A DNA stretch of 64,000 nt from Bacillota bacterium (GTDB lineage Bacteria > Bacillota > Clostridia > Lachnospirales > Lachnospiraceae). Positions within the stretch are counted from its first letter, which is position 1. Each line of letters starts with the position of its first letter. The stretch spans positions 682,001 through 746,000 of the forward strand of contig JAEVYT010000030.1 in NCBI GenBank assembly GCA_023392615.1, in the 5' to 3' direction. A model generated the notes under the pieces. It saw only the letters and a list, made by a program, of their open reading frames with translations. It made no database searches and had not been told where the DNA came from. The position numbers and the translations under genes are program-made. This document shows, piece by piece, positions 52,561 to 61,298 of the stretch.

Positions 52561-53070
52561 TTACTTGCCTTCTACACGTAATACTGCACTTAAAGTTTTG
52601 TTTGCGGCTTGACCATTTGTATTAATGGAAAAATAAAAATCTGTAGATGCTCCAACACCAATCGTATTGCTGCCATTATTTATAGGTACTAGTGACATAG
52701 AATTTCCACTGTTTGCATCATTATTCATGGTAACCGTAATCGGCATATCGGAATTATTCTTAATCTTAATTGCACCATTTGAGGTTGAACCAATAGAAAA
52801 TAATGCGTCTGTGTTAAAACCATTTGAAGTGTTGTTATTGATTGCTTCGTTTAAATCAAATTTTACTTTTCCGTTTGCATCTGTTTTCACGAGATTTGAG
52901 TATTTTGAAATGTTTGTAATCTGCACTGCTACATTTTGATCGGTATCAACCATAATCTGGCCTGCATTCACACTACGATTAAAGGTTACATTGGATAATG
53001 CTGCAGAACCCACTGCTACAATACTTAAAGCTACCAAAAGAAATAAAACACCAAATTTTAATTTGTTCAT
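52561..53070 (-). CDS. Secreted TasA/DUF1102-like fibre subunit candidate
   Basis: 169 residues. The signal peptide is MNKLKFGVLFLLVALSIVAVGSAA. The mature protein opens with NVTFNRSVNAGQIMVDTDQNVAVQI, like the archaeal/clostridial DUF1102 and TasA-camelysin group, and is otherwise strand-rich with Asn, Ser and Gly. TasA relatives form biofilm or pilus-like fibres by donor-strand exchange after SipW cleavage. ATG 53070 follows GGAGGAGAATAAT; the longer frame from 53118 has no such site. First gene of the operon with sipW, a second subunit and the DUF5305-MshEN protein. Confidence 0.78.
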   Translation of the reverse strand: MNKLKFGVLFLLVALSIVAVGSAALSNVTFNRSVNAGQIMVDTDQNVAVQITNISKYSNLVKTDANGKVKFDLNEAINNNTSNGFNTDALFSIGSTSNGAIKIKNNSDMPITVTMNNDANSGNSMSLVPINNGSNTIGVGASTDFYFSINTNGQAANKTLSAVLRVEGK

Positions 53071-53546
53071 ATTATTCTCCTCCATGCTGATAATTATTAG
53101 GGTTTTTATAGGCGACAAGTTAATTTAATCATATTACGAAAAAATTAATACTTTTTCAATTCATTTGTACAGTAGATAAATCTCATAGAATGTATTATTG
53201 AGGTTTACGACTTGTGTAGAACACATCGCCTGTTTATAATACTACAGCTATCGCATGAAAGACAATATTAAAATATTTCCAAATAGGTGTTACTGATTAC
53301 CCCTATCGAAATCTACTTACCTTATCGCATATTCGTATCCCTACAATCGTATTATTGTTATCCTCCTAAATGTAAATAAAAAGAATATCCGAGCAGATAG
53401 ATTAAAGCAACTATATGAAGTCGTCGGTATAAAAACCTGTGGTTATGTTCCTATACCATTATTAACTTCATCCTAGCGGTAACGTGTTGCTTTAGAAATA
53501 TGCTCGGATATTCTTTTGATATGTAAAATCATACATATTTAAGATT
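53071..53546. other. Intergenic region holding a long nested inverted repeat
   Basis: 476 bases upstream of the fibre-subunit operon and downstream of the CHAP-type gene. Its main content is the 139-bp nested hairpin at 53379-53517; I identified no gene. Confidence 0.4.
53379..53517. repeat. 139-bp nested inverted repeat
   Basis: Perfect 17-bp outer arms (53379-53395 with 53501-53517), then paired blocks 53404-53411/53486-53493, 53415-53421/53465-53471 and 53426-53431/53452-53457, with a 20-base apical loop. The outer stem is followed by TTTTTATTT on the minus strand, so it may end transcription of the CHAP gene. The internal structure is far more elaborate than a terminator needs; a small RNA or a MITE-like element are alternatives. 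Confidence 0.6.
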
Positions 53547-54125
53547 TCAATTCTTCGAAGGTAGCCTTAACCAGCCGGCAGGTTTTTTGGTCGTTCCAAC
53601 AACCCAATCCCCATCTTCGTTTTTTAGACTGAACTTTTCTCTGGATTTACCTTTTACATTCTGTTGGATGATTTCAACGAAATCATCTCCTACCAAGGTT
53701 ACAATACCTACATGTCCATATTTTGAATCGGTGAAAATCATCAGATCATCGGGAAAAGGTCTTTCGTCACTACCGTTACGGAACTGCAGTAATCCCCGAT
53801 CCTTATTTAATCCACCTTGTGGAACGTTCTTATCAAAAAAGTCAATTGCATTTCCATAAAGATTTGGCATCCTGTGACCAAGTGCATCCTTATAAAAGCG
53901 TTTTACATATTCTACGCATTGCCACTTCTGTCCGTAATAATAACCATCAAAACTATAATTTTTTCCATGACTTTCACTGTATTTATCGCCATTATCATAA
54001 ACCGGTATATTTTTATAAGAGTCGATTTCTTTTCCGACATCACGGCTTGATGCATCTTGGAACAACATATAACCAAATATTGAAAGGATAGTTGTTATAA
54101 ATAAGGCTATTAATAATTTTTTGAT
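53547..54125 (-). CDS. CHAP-type amidase with membrane anchor, apparent ATC start
   Basis: About 192 residues. A signal or anchor helix (LLIALFITTILSIFGYMLF) precedes a CHAP-like Cys/His amidase domain: Cys in WQCVEYVKRFYKDALG and His in KYGHVGIVTLVG, similar to the amidase half of glutathionylspermidine synthetase. It probably cleaves peptidoglycan peptides or similar amides outside the cell. The strong site AAAGGAGG is followed nine bases later by ATC (54125), with no ATG, GTG or TTG between; a TTG at 54146 precedes that site. So initiation at a non-standard codon, or a start-codon mutation, is implied. Confidence 0.75.
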   Translation of the reverse strand: MKKLLIALFITTILSIFGYMLFQDASSRDVGKEIDSYKNIPVYDNGDKYSESHGKNYSFDGYYYGQKWQCVEYVKRFYKDALGHRMPNLYGNAIDFFDKNVPQGGLNKDRGLLQFRNGSDERPFPDDLMIFTDSKYGHVGIVTLVGDDFVEIIQQNVKGKSREKFSLKNEDGDWVVGTTKKPAGWLRLPSKN

Positions 54126-54158
54126 TGTAATCTTCCTCCTTTGCAATATACATTTTGT

Positions 54159-56279
54159 CTAATTTATAGTCTTTGAGAATTTTAGAGAATTCTTATTTAG
54201 TATAATTTTTGATCCATCGTAAACCAATTCTCCAGTTATATCGCCGAGTACTGTATTTGGATCCGATGATAGAGAATGTGTCACATATAATTTTCTGTTT
54301 TTTGAGATGTCAAATGAATAAAAATTTTCAAAACATAACTTATACTTATCTTTGTCATGATAAAATGCATCGACTTTTTTACGGTAGGTTTTACCATTAG
54401 TAAACTTGAGTTCTATCGTTACGGTTTTCTTATTTAATTCGATTACCTTCAACTTTACAAAATCAGATAACTTTGGAATATAATTCTCGATTTTGTATTT
54501 TTTCAAATTATTAATATTATAGATATTAATTGACTCTATAAGAACTCCGGTTCCACCGCCATAACTCGTTAATATAAGCTGAGGAGTACCTGTTGATAAA
54601 CAATCCTTAATATCAATTATAGTACCATTGATAATGTCTCCTTGAAAATCAATCTTCTTTTTAATTGTTCCATTATCGATGCTCCAATTCTCTCCTCTAG
54701 AATCACATAGTAAAATGAGATTTTTATATTTGAACTGATAATAAGGGATTTTATTAATCCAGGTTTCTGAAATCATAAACTTACCAAACGTGTGATCCCT
54801 ATTAAAAGAACTAAAAGAATCATAATCCTTCAGATGTACTTCTCCATCTTCGTTTACATATAAATTGTAATTTGCAGGTGGTTTGACGCTTCCTGATTTT
54901 GGTGGGCTTGTTATTAATTCTTGCGGCTTTTGATTTTGCTTGAAACAACTAATTTTTGTCGGGGTTGCTAATGAAACCGTGGAAAGATAATGAAAGCTGG
55001 GGACATATAAGTCTTTCATCGCGGAAACATTGGGATTTTTCTTTTTCCCTGTGCCGTACTCTGTAGTAATGATCATAGAGCCATCCGACTTTAAACCGAT
55101 TGAATATTCAATGCCGGATTTTATGGCAACTATGTTTGTCCAATTCTTAACAGCGTTGGGGCCATTCGGTGTATACGTAGCAGAGATTACAGTTCCATTT
55201 CGTTTTAATCCAAGAATGACTTTTCCACATGACGAGACAGCGATAATATCTTGCCACTTTGATAATTTTTCTTTTACGGTGGACATGCAACCGGTAACAA
55301 CAACGGTTCCATCTTTTTTTAATCCAACCAATGATTGGCCGGCAGATATAGCAACGATATCCTTCCAGTCTGACGTATCAAACACCTCATTAATTCGATA
55401 GTCCTCAGATTTTATCTTGGTTATAACAGTTCCATCTTCCTTAAGACCAGCCAGATAGTATTCTCCATCATCAAATGCTACTAGATGATTCCATTCATCG
55501 GATTTAACGGTACCATCGGAGTAACTATTATCGGTTAATTCTGAATAATACCCATTTCCGAAACAGTCCAGACCGGTAGCCGAATATGCACTATCATTAC
55601 GAAAAGATATGATATTGCTCCAGGAGGCAATTGAACCGGTGACCTGATCATATAGGGAAGGGTTAACTCTTGCACCTTCTTGATTACTGGAGATGATAAT
55701 GCCCTTCGTAGTTAATCCCTGTATTATTCCTGCACCATTAATATTAATCGATTGAATTCCTGACCATGATGAGACCGTCGAATATTCTTTTTTGTTATTA
55801 TTACTAGTGATGGAAACATGTCCTTCCTTAGTCACGCCCCCTACCATATTGGGACCGATTGAAATGTAAGAACCATTAATCAGATAGCGTAATTGGCTTA
55901 ATAGTTCTCTAGAGTTTTTGTAATCGATAATATTGGAAAGCATACTGATAGCTAGAGGATATCGTTTGAGTTTAATAAAGTGAATTGCTTGATTGTATCT
56001 ATCTTCGGAGGTACCACCTGTGACAGAACCTATATCGGATTCTTGCGTGTTATTGTTGAATATTGAGTTGGGATCTGAGATTTGATTTGGGTTAGTTGGT
56101 GGATTCTTTGTCGAATTCCTAGTTGAGTTTTGTTCTGAATTGTGTGGCGACCTCAGTGGGTGATTTGTTACTGTTATCTTTGTTTTATTGGTATAAGGCG
56201 TATTATTTCCCTTCTGGCAGCCAGAACAAAGGCTGCTTATAAGAAGTAAACACAATATAAGTGTAATTGATTTTTTCAT
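54159..56279 (-). CDS. Lipoprotein with RCC1-like repeats
   Basis: 706 residues. Lipobox SLCSGC, then a Asn/Thr/Pro-rich linker (about 25-80) and an alpha-helical segment (RYNQAIHFIKLKRYPLAISMLSNI). Between about 140 and 400 are six or so RCC1-like units of the form W..IVAIS.G...VGLKKDGTVVVTG (for example WQDIIAVSSCGKVILGLKRNGTV), predicting a beta-propeller. A C-terminal region (about 470-700) is strand-rich with no known motif. ATG 56279 follows GGGAGATTTCAA. Surface-anchored binding protein; partner unknown. Confidence 0.85.
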   Translation of the reverse strand: MKKSITLILCLLLISSLCSGCQKGNNTPYTNKTKITVTNHPLRSPHNSEQNSTRNSTKNPPTNPNQISDPNSIFNNNTQESDIGSVTGGTSEDRYNQAIHFIKLKRYPLAISMLSNIIDYKNSRELLSQLRYLINGSYISIGPNMVGGVTKEGHVSITSNNNKKEYSTVSSWSGIQSININGAGIIQGLTTKGIIISSNQEGARVNPSLYDQVTGSIASWSNIISFRNDSAYSATGLDCFGNGYYSELTDNSYSDGTVKSDEWNHLVAFDDGEYYLAGLKEDGTVITKIKSEDYRINEVFDTSDWKDIVAISAGQSLVGLKKDGTVVVTGCMSTVKEKLSKWQDIIAVSSCGKVILGLKRNGTVISATYTPNGPNAVKNWTNIVAIKSGIEYSIGLKSDGSMIITTEYGTGKKKNPNVSAMKDLYVPSFHYLSTVSLATPTKISCFKQNQKPQELITSPPKSGSVKPPANYNLYVNEDGEVHLKDYDSFSSFNRDHTFGKFMISETWINKIPYYQFKYKNLILLCDSRGENWSIDNGTIKKKIDFQGDIINGTIIDIKDCLSTGTPQLILTSYGGGTGVLIESINIYNINNLKKYKIENYIPKLSDFVKLKVIELNKKTVTIELKFTNGKTYRKKVDAFYHDKDKYKLCFENFYSFDISKNRKLYVTHSLSSDPNTVLGDITGELVYDGSKIILNKNSLKFSKTIN

Positions 56280-56544
56280 TTGAAATCTCCCATCTCTTTA
56301 TAATTGTATCTTCGTAATTAAAATAAATATATTCTCATTCATTTTGTAGGTAAGCTATGTAACATGTTATTTATATTATATAACATGGATTACAGGTAGA
56401 AAAGAGAATATTACTTAATATGACAGATTGTTTCACATAATAGGTGAGCCTTATATACAATGTGACTTAGTCACTTTAGTGTGCGAAAGTATTTGGTGGA
56501 ACATCATATGATAAACTATAAATGATTTATATGGAGGTACTTTT
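56280..56544. other. Intergenic region before the Cys/Gly-rich small gene
   Basis: Contains a 13-bp palindrome GTGACTTAGTCAC (56462-56474) and the sporulation-type -10 at 56505-56513. Nothing else recognised. Confidence 0.4.
56505..56513 (+). promoter_or_regulatory. Sporulation-sigma-like -10 element
   Basis: CATATGATA fits the CATAnnnTA -10 of sigma-E/sigma-K promoters, with the start codon 32 bases downstream. A -35 match is not convincing. Confidence 0.35.
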
Positions 56545-56751
56545 ATGGGTAACTTATTTTGCAATTCTAGTGATAGCAGCTGTGGATGTGGATCTAATTC
56601 AATGATGATGATTTTACTACTTCTCTTTTTATGTGGAGGAGGTAACTTCTTAGGAGGCTGTGGAGACGGCAGCTCATGTGGTTGCGGGGATGGAATGAGT
56701 GGTATCCTACCAATTATTTTAATTCTTTGTTTATGTGGTGGTTCCTTCTAA
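56545..56751 (+). CDS. Cys/Gly-rich small protein, probably spore-associated
   Basis: 68 residues: SSDSSCGCGS, a Met/Leu hydrophobic run (MMMILLLLFLC), GGGNFLGGCGDGSSCGCGDG, a second hydrophobic run (ILPIILILCLC) and GGSF. The two halves look like an internal duplication. ATG 56545 follows TATGGAGGTACTTTT. Clostridia and bacilli carry many short Gly/Cys-rich proteins with a hydrophobic stretch in spore layers (for example the YjcZ type), so I infer a spore role, supported by the sigma-E/K-like -10 upstream. Confidence 0.65.
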   Translation: MGNLFCNSSDSSCGCGSNSMMMILLLLFLCGGGNFLGGCGDGSSCGCGDGMSGILPIILILCLCGGSF

Positions 56752-56760
56752 TTGATTACA

Positions 56761-56843
56761 GATAATTCTATCAGAGGAAGCATGTTATTACGGTTCAATT
56801 GTCAAATGAACTTTAGTATTAATATGCTTCCGATAGAATTATC
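56761..56843. repeat. 83-bp inverted repeat between convergent genes
   Basis: GATAATTCTATC...GATAGAATTATC (56761-56772 with 56832-56843) and GGAAGCAT/ATGCTTCC (56776-56783 with 56824-56831) form a stem of 20 pairs with a three-base bulge. No T-run follows on either strand, so it is not a standard terminator; it could protect or terminate both converging transcripts. Confidence 0.55.
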
Positions 56844-56892
56844 ATTATATTGGTTCGAAGCTTTACCATAGCTTATATATTTGCAAATATGA

Positions 56893-57588
56893 CTAAATCT
56901 CAACATTAGCGCTATATTTAAACGGTGGCTGGGTCTGAATATAATAACCGGATATGACTTGACTAACCCAATTTTGAAAGATAGATTTCCATTCGTTCTT
57001 GTCAAAGAAGGACTTTACCGGATTTGGTAAGGTGGAATCCCATTCAAGGCTTAAGAATGGATTAATTCCAAAGGACCATATTCCATTCTTTTCTACTCCG
57101 TTTTCCCGAATCAGAAGTAGTGGTAAGCCGAACTGATATGCCATACCTGTTTGCACATGAGCAAATGGACAACCTTCCCAAATCGTATCGTTTGTTTTGG
57201 TAGATACATTGTTTTCGATTATATTTACACAGCGCTGTCTTAAGTTTAAGGACACCATCCCATAGCTTGAGGTGATTAATCTCCTAATATTATTGAGTGG
57301 TGTTATCGGATATTGATCTGTAAATGGTAAACTTCTACAGAAAAGATTGGCTCTTTTGATTTGACGAAGCATCTCTTCAATAAAATCCTGCTGCAATTGA
57401 TTCAATGTGCTGGGATGATTGATATATATCGGCATATGATACAGAGGATTGGAGGATTCCTTAAGGAGGTCAGATGGTTCCATAGGAAGGGGTACTTCCT
57501 CCTCTTGTTTTGTTTCAATCGTTACCGGTTCATGATCTGTATATGCGATTTTAGGTTCGGGATAGGATTTAAAGCTATCAATAATCAT
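56893..57588 (-). CDS. Protein with a possible TIR/deoxyribosyltransferase-like domain
   Basis: 231 residues, soluble. After an acidic Pro-rich N-terminus (VTIETKQEEEVPLPMEPSD), the C-terminal 150 residues contain ITSSYGMVSLNLRQRCV, IWEGCPFAHVQTGMAYQFGLPLLLIRENG and GINPFLSLEWDS. The QTGMAYQFGLPLLLI segment resembles the (D/E)xGxxxExGxAxxxGKPV pattern of nucleoside 2-deoxyribosyltransferase/TIR-like folds, so a nucleotide-cleaving activity is possible; this is inference. Start ATG 57588 (an ATG at 57600 is in frame) lies inside the second copy of the 92-bp element, as for the flavoprotein gene at 22713. Confidence 0.55.
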   Translation of the reverse strand: MIIDSFKSYPEPKIAYTDHEPVTIETKQEEEVPLPMEPSDLLKESSNPLYHMPIYINHPSTLNQLQQDFIEEMLRQIKRANLFCRSLPFTDQYPITPLNNIRRLITSSYGMVSLNLRQRCVNIIENNVSTKTNDTIWEGCPFAHVQTGMAYQFGLPLLLIRENGVEKNGIWSFGINPFLSLEWDSTLPNPVKSFFDKNEWKSIFQNWVSQVISGYYIQTQPPFKYSANVEI

Positions 57589-57677
57589 AATTATAACCAT
57601 GCCTTTCTACATAGCCTGCAAACTTTGGGCCGCAGGCACAAATTTGCGTGTGAAAAATCTATGATTTTTCACACTAC
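57586..57677 (-). repeat. 92-bp hairpin-rich element, copy 2
   Basis: Second copy of the element at 23277-23368, five differences. It has the same three stems, the same GTAGAAAGGCATGG and the same two in-frame ATGs, here opening the 56893-57588 gene. The middle stem keeps its pairing by a T-A to C-G type double change. Both copies therefore start unrelated genes with shared leader sequence. Confidence 0.75.
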
Positions 57678-57751
57678 TTCCTCCTTCCCTATATATTATG
57701 ATAGGAGAATATACTAAGTTCTTAGTATCGACACAATATATTAAAAATCGA

Positions 57752-59482
57752 TCATGTTACATCGGTACGAAAGATGTTAAAGGTATTAAATATATCGATC
57801 ATACCATATCCCCAATCACGATTCGGGTATAATAACTGAGGATTACGTCTAGCTCCTCGAATCAAAAATTTCTTAATTCCAATCGTGTCAATATTGGTGT
57901 AATTATTCCTTACAATTCCCCATTCTAATATCATTGCTGCTATTCCTGTTGTATGAGCCGTCGCTGCACTTGTTCCGGTCAGCGTTGTAAAGGTATTGTT
58001 CGGTCCCGGACATTGAACATTAACACCGGGAGCTGCAAAATCTGGGTTTAATAAATTTGAGGTAGAGTAACCCTTGCCGGAATTGATATAAAGAGAACCG
58101 TTCGCTTGGTTATAAGCAACAATTGTTAATGGTACAAAACTATTACCGGGTGATGTGAGTGTGGTATATGGATTGGAACGTATAAAATAGGTATCTTGTA
58201 AGATGAAATTACCGGATGGAAGCCATGAGTGGACTGAACCATTCAAATCCCCTCTTCCGGTGATTTGAAATCGCCAAGTTCCGGGGGTTGGATTTTGAAA
58301 GCGCATCAGAATTACTTGGTTTCCTGTTTCGTTTTCAATCAATATGTAATCTAAATAAATCAGGGTTTGTTCAAAGATAAAACGTATGGTTCTGGTCTCT
58401 TCCAATTTTCCAAAAATGGTTGGTACATATTCTCCAGTTGGTGAAAGTATATCAACGGAATAAGTCATAGGAGGTTCACCCCATATTTCCAGTGTAAAAC
58501 CTGTTTCATTCTCAGCCACATTAAGTTCAATTGGTACAGGAGGAGAATTTATCGGGATAGCACTGTAAAAATGTCTTCTGGCATTCCCTTCATTACCGCC
58601 ACTTGTTGATATGCAAATTCCCGGGAAATCACCAACAGTTGAAACAGTATTATTGAGATATCCTGCATTGTTGTGAGCACCCTGTGATGTACCGATACCG
58701 ATGCATATGGAAATGGGTCGTCTTAATTTTCTTGCTGTTTCAATTAAATATTGCATCCCCCATATAATATCGTTTTCCTGATAGCAAGGCTCTGTTGGAG
58801 GGATAAAGAAGTAATCAGTTAAATTTCTTTTTGCTTGTTTTAACTTTACAACAATCAAATCTGCATCGGGTACTACCCCGCTAAAATTATTTTCACGATT
58901 TTCAGAACCTGCTACTATTCCGGCTAATTTGGTTCCGTGTCCGTTTTCATCGACTGACGGAACGATTTCGCGTGGATTAGGACTTCTTAAGGCTTGATTA
59001 ATTTGTTCCTGTGTATACTCGGTACCATATAAAGGCGGGAAATCAAGCTTTGGGTAACCATCGACACTATCGATCGTTTGATCCCATAACGATAGTATTT
59101 TTGATGTACCATCCGCTCTTTGAAAAACCGGATTCGTATAATCGATTCCGGTATCGATCATTCCAACCAATACACCATTGCCGCGCAGATTTAGGGCAGG
59201 CGTATTACGAAGTCTGGTAACACCTGATTCGTCAAGACTTTGCGCGTCTGTCAAGGTATAACATTTAGGAATAGCGTTATAGCCATATTGAGTGATTAAC
59301 CTTGGTGTAACCTGTGAGATTGGGATATAGATAATCGCTAAGCTCACATTCATAATTTGAACTGAATATTGTTCATATTGTCGAAGAGATTCAGGATTTC
59401 CATTATAGATAAGTTGAACATCGAAATAATCATTACTAACAATTTTAAATCGGCTTTCTGAAGTCACATCCTCCAACCCCAT
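57752..59482 (-). CDS. Subtilisin-like serine protease (S8, Csp-like), paralogue 1
   Basis: 576 residues. Catalytic Asp110 (LVGMIDTGIDYTNPVF), His182 (DENGHGTKLAGIVAG), oxyanion Asn in STSGGNEGNARRHF and Ser in LTGTSAATAHTTGIAAM (near 507), so it should be active. An inserted jelly-roll-like domain lies between about 310 and 450. The length and motifs recall the clostridial Csp germination proteases, which activate the SleC cortex hydrolase. No signal peptide, as for Csp. The ATG at 59482 lies 11 bases after the preceding paralogue's stop, so they are one operon. Substrate unknown. Confidence 0.9.
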   Translation of the reverse strand: MGLEDVTSESRFKIVSNDYFDVQLIYNGNPESLRQYEQYSVQIMNVSLAIIYIPISQVTPRLITQYGYNAIPKCYTLTDAQSLDESGVTRLRNTPALNLRGNGVLVGMIDTGIDYTNPVFQRADGTSKILSLWDQTIDSVDGYPKLDFPPLYGTEYTQEQINQALRSPNPREIVPSVDENGHGTKLAGIVAGSENRENNFSGVVPDADLIVVKLKQAKRNLTDYFFIPPTEPCYQENDIIWGMQYLIETARKLRRPISICIGIGTSQGAHNNAGYLNNTVSTVGDFPGICISTSGGNEGNARRHFYSAIPINSPPVPIELNVAENETGFTLEIWGEPPMTYSVDILSPTGEYVPTIFGKLEETRTIRFIFEQTLIYLDYILIENETGNQVILMRFQNPTPGTWRFQITGRGDLNGSVHSWLPSGNFILQDTYFIRSNPYTTLTSPGNSFVPLTIVAYNQANGSLYINSGKGYSTSNLLNPDFAAPGVNVQCPGPNNTFTTLTGTSAATAHTTGIAAMILEWGIVRNNYTNIDTIGIKKFLIRGARRNPQLLYPNRDWGYGMIDIFNTFNIFRTDVT

Positions 59483-59492
59483 TCGTCAAGAA

Positions 59493-61193
59493 TTATCCAC
59501 CACTTCTAATTCGGTCAAATACATTATAGGCATCCAATATTCCGTACCCCCAATCCGGATTTGGATAGGTAAGATCCGGACTTCTTCTGGCTCCTCGAAT
59601 CATGAATATTTTAATATCCTGACAAGTCATATTAGGATAGAAATTATTCACGATACCCCATTCGAATAAAAGAGCTGCGACTCCTGCGGTGTGTGCTGCT
59701 GCCGCGCTGGCACCTGTAACTTCAACAAAACCCATTTGTAAATCAGGGCTTAATACATTGACACCGGGTGCTGCAATCTCCGGTTTTACTACTTGGATTC
59801 GCGTGTAGCCTCTGCCGGCATTAATATACAGACTATTATTTTCTACATTATAGGCAGTCGCTGTTATTGGGATGGCTGCGCAGCCTAGAGATAGTAAGGT
59901 AGTATTAGGATTTGACCGAATAAAATAGGTATCAGGCAGAATCCAATCATTCATCGGCAACCAGGAATTAAAGGTTATCGGTTCGATTCCTCTACCATAT
60001 ACATTAAATCTCCATATACCTTGTGCCGGTCTGGAAAAACGTAATAGAATCAGTTGATCACCACTTTGCGATTCCACAAGTTGATAATCCACGAATATAA
60101 TAGTTGGTTCAAATATAAATGTAATCTCTCTGGTTTCGTTTAATCTGATATCAATACGTGGGATGTATTCCCCAGAGGGTGAGGTGATATCGATACTGAA
60201 AGCATTTGGACTTGTTCCCCAGATTTCCATACTAAATCCAGGTTCGTTTGGAGCCACATTTAACTCCATAGTGTCAAATCCTCTCTCTTCATCAATTGAT
60301 CCGAAATAATGTCTTCTAGCATTACCTTCATTCCCAACTGTAATTACCATCGCTACTCCGGGAATGGTAGATTGTAGGGACAACCATCCGCTGGTTGAAC
60401 CTCGCCCATCATGAGCATATTGTGCAGTGTCAATAGTGATACAAAGAACAATTGGTCGGTTAACCGATGCTGCATAGTTTAATAAATATTGAAACGCGAT
60501 AAAAAGGTCGTTTTCCTGATAGGCGATGGCACTCTCAGGCACTCGAAAAAACTGTTTCAAGTATGGCTTAGATTGTTTGACTTTAACTATAACGATCTCT
60601 GACTGCGGAGCGACGCCGTAAAAATTACTTTCCGGTACTTCGTTTCCGGCCGCAATTCCTGCAACCATAGTGCCGTGGCCAATATCATCTCTGCTGGGTA
60701 CTATGCTATGTGGGTCGGGATTTTGGAGTGCAAGATTAATCTGTTCTCTGGAATATTCTGTTCCATAAGGAACGGTATTATTAGGAGAATCATTCCGTAT
60801 GGTCTGATCCCATATTGAAACAATTCGGGTGGTTCGATCTGCATTCTGAAATACCGGATTAGTGTACTCGATTCCTGTATCGGCGAAACCGATTAATACA
60901 CCATTTCCCTTCAAATCTAAATTGGGGATACTCCTCAATCGTGTAATACCCGATGCCTCAAGATTTCGATCTTGTGTAAGACCTAATAGAGAAGGTAATG
61001 CACCATAACCCATTCGGGATATAATATCCTCTGTCATAACACTTACTGGTAGATGTACGATAGCAAAATAATAATTTACTATATAATATCCATATTGTGC
61101 AAAGGGCTGCAATACTGATAAGTCCCCATTATACTCAATAAGAAAATCAGCATAATCATTACTAAAGATCATATCGTTGATATCCGATGTCAT
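59493..61193 (-). CDS. Subtilisin-like serine protease (S8, Csp-like), paralogue 2
   Basis: 566 residues with Asp105 (IGFADTGIEYTNPVF), His173 (DDIGHGTMVAGIAAG), the Asn in ITVGNEGNARRHY and Ser in VTGASAAAAHTAGVAAL; the usual GTS is GAS. It has the same inserted domain as its downstream neighbour and is clearly a tandem duplicate. The ATG at 61193 follows TTGAGGATACC. Pairs of Csp-type proteases in clostridia act in spore germination. Gene order with a multicopper oxidase and YtaF fits a sporulation locus. Confidence 0.9.
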   Translation of the reverse strand: MTSDINDMIFSNDYADFLIEYNGDLSVLQPFAQYGYYIVNYYFAIVHLPVSVMTEDIISRMGYGALPSLLGLTQDRNLEASGITRLRSIPNLDLKGNGVLIGFADTGIEYTNPVFQNADRTTRIVSIWDQTIRNDSPNNTVPYGTEYSREQINLALQNPDPHSIVPSRDDIGHGTMVAGIAAGNEVPESNFYGVAPQSEIVIVKVKQSKPYLKQFFRVPESAIAYQENDLFIAFQYLLNYAASVNRPIVLCITIDTAQYAHDGRGSTSGWLSLQSTIPGVAMVITVGNEGNARRHYFGSIDEERGFDTMELNVAPNEPGFSMEIWGTSPNAFSIDITSPSGEYIPRIDIRLNETREITFIFEPTIIFVDYQLVESQSGDQLILLRFSRPAQGIWRFNVYGRGIEPITFNSWLPMNDWILPDTYFIRSNPNTTLLSLGCAAIPITATAYNVENNSLYINAGRGYTRIQVVKPEIAAPGVNVLSPDLQMGFVEVTGASAAAAHTAGVAALLFEWGIVNNFYPNMTCQDIKIFMIRGARRSPDLTYPNPDWGYGILDAYNVFDRIRSGG

Positions 61194-61298
61194 GGTATCC
61201 TCAATTTACATATTCTTATTCTATTATATTATAGTAAATACAGTTCATAACAATATTTATTATAATTATATTAGGGAGCCATGATATATTTACTAGAT

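Noticed and set aside
53379..53517. A c-di-GMP riboswitch upstream of the fibre operon
   Set aside because: I could not match the conserved cores of either c-di-GMP class on either strand.
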